Shown here: positions 6,687-7,024 of the stretch, piece by piece | How the letters are laid out: every line of letters starts with the position of its first letter | Numbering within the stretch: the first letter of the stretch is position 1 | Made by a program: the position numbers and the translations under genes | Origin: Paracoccaceae bacterium | Lineage (GTDB): Bacteria > Pseudomonadota > Alphaproteobacteria > Rhodobacterales > Rhodobacteraceae | Direction of reading: 5' to 3' | NCBI GenBank assembly: GCA_023134935.1 | Contig: JAGLUD010000349.1 | Location: 1 to 7,024, forward strand | Length of the DNA stretch: 7,024 nucleotides | The notes under the pieces: generated by a model | Told to the model about the DNA's origin: nothing | Database searches by the model: none | What the model saw: only the letters and a program-made list of their open reading frames with translations

Positions 6687-7024
6687 TTAAAGCGAGCGTT
6701 CGATCTCTTCTGTAGTGAAAATCTCGATCACGTCGTCTTCGCGGATATCTTCGTATTTCTCGAATGCCATACCACATTCTTGACCGGACTGAACCTCTTT
6801 GACTTCGTCTTTGTGACGTTTCAAGGTTTTCAGCGTGCCAGTGTGGATCACGACGTTATCACGCAACAAGCGAACGCCTGCAGCACGACGCGCAACGCCT
6901 TCGGTGACCAAACAACCAGCAATTTTACCTGCGCCAGTAATTTTGAACACTTCTTTGATCGTGGCATAACCGATGAAGGTTTCTTTGATCTCTGGCGAAA
7001 GTAGACCGGAGGCTGCTTTCTTCA
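6687..7024 (-). CDS. infB: Translation initiation factor IF-2, C-terminal fragment (5' end outside window)
   Basis: The - strand frame is open from the window edge to the TAA at 6689-6687 and gives the last 111 residues. They match the C-terminal domains of IF-2: Glu-Val-Phe-Lys-Ile at about 24-28, [11 protein letters not shown] at 32-42, a Leu-Lys-Arg-x-Lys-Asp-Glu-Val-Lys-Glu-Val stretch near 67-77, then Gly-x-Glu-Cys-Gly. This is the fMet-tRNA-binding C2 domain region. IF-2 is the essential GTPase that places initiator tRNA on the ribosome. The GTPase domain lies beyond the window. The GTG at 6950 is an internal Val codon, not a start. A strong terminator follows the stop, so trpB is not in this operon. 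Confidence 0.95.
   Translation of the reverse strand, partial: KKAASGLLSPEIKETFIGYATIKEVFKITGAGKIAGCLVTEGVARRAAGVRLLRDNVVIHTGTLKTLKRHKDEVKEVQSGQECGMAFEKYEDIREDDVIEIFTTEEIERSL

Noticed and set aside
1..7024. Mobile element, prophage, defence system or CRISPR array
   Set aside because: No transposase, integrase, terminal repeats, spaced direct repeats or recognisable defence domains were seen; the genes are mostly conserved housekeeping genes.

Overview
The window looks like ordinary chromosome from an alphaproteobacterium, most likely a marine Rhodobacteraceae (Roseobacter-group) species. The clues are the HslV propeptide ending Trp-His-Gly before Thr-Thr-Ile, the HslU sequence, the zinc-ribbon-less PhnA protein and the OmpR-family C-terminus. 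Base composition appears only moderately GC-rich by eye (not computed). I see no insertion sequence, integrase, CRISPR array, tRNA or rRNA. No gene-free stretch exceeds 300 bases; the longest is 144 bases (6543-6686).

Layout. At the left edge, on the + strand, are the last 33 codons of an OmpR/PhoB-type response regulator. A 69-residue PhnA-domain protein follows, then a Nudix hydrolase whose GTG start shares one base with the phnA-like stop. The Nudix gene converges on hslU with only two bases between their stop codons. On the - strand lies a tight four-gene operon read right to left: hslV (protease), a roughly ten-helix membrane protein, a GNAT acetyltransferase of the AAC(6')/siderophore type, and hslU (ATPase). 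All three junctions overlap (8, 4 and 8 bases), so the two halves of the HslVU protease are separated by two unrelated-looking but translationally coupled genes. A candidate heat-shock (RpoH) promoter precedes hslV. Divergent from it, on the + strand, is a long glutathione S-transferase-fold protein with an extra C-terminal region. It converges on trpB, with a hairpin terminator between them. trpB (- strand) stands without trpA or trpF in the window and shows clade-specific substitutions. Upstream of it, at the right edge, is the 3' end of infB (translation initiation factor IF-2), closed by a textbook intrinsic terminator.

How the genes work together. HslU unfolds and feeds substrates into HslV, so co-transcription from one heat-shock promoter makes sense; the roles of the two interposed genes are unknown. 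TrpB joins indole and serine to make tryptophan and appears to be its own transcription unit, insulated by terminators on both sides. I found no clear undescribed system. The most interesting points are the split hslV/hslU operon, the divergent stand-alone TrpB with an anti-Shine-Dalgarno-like leader, and the extended GST.
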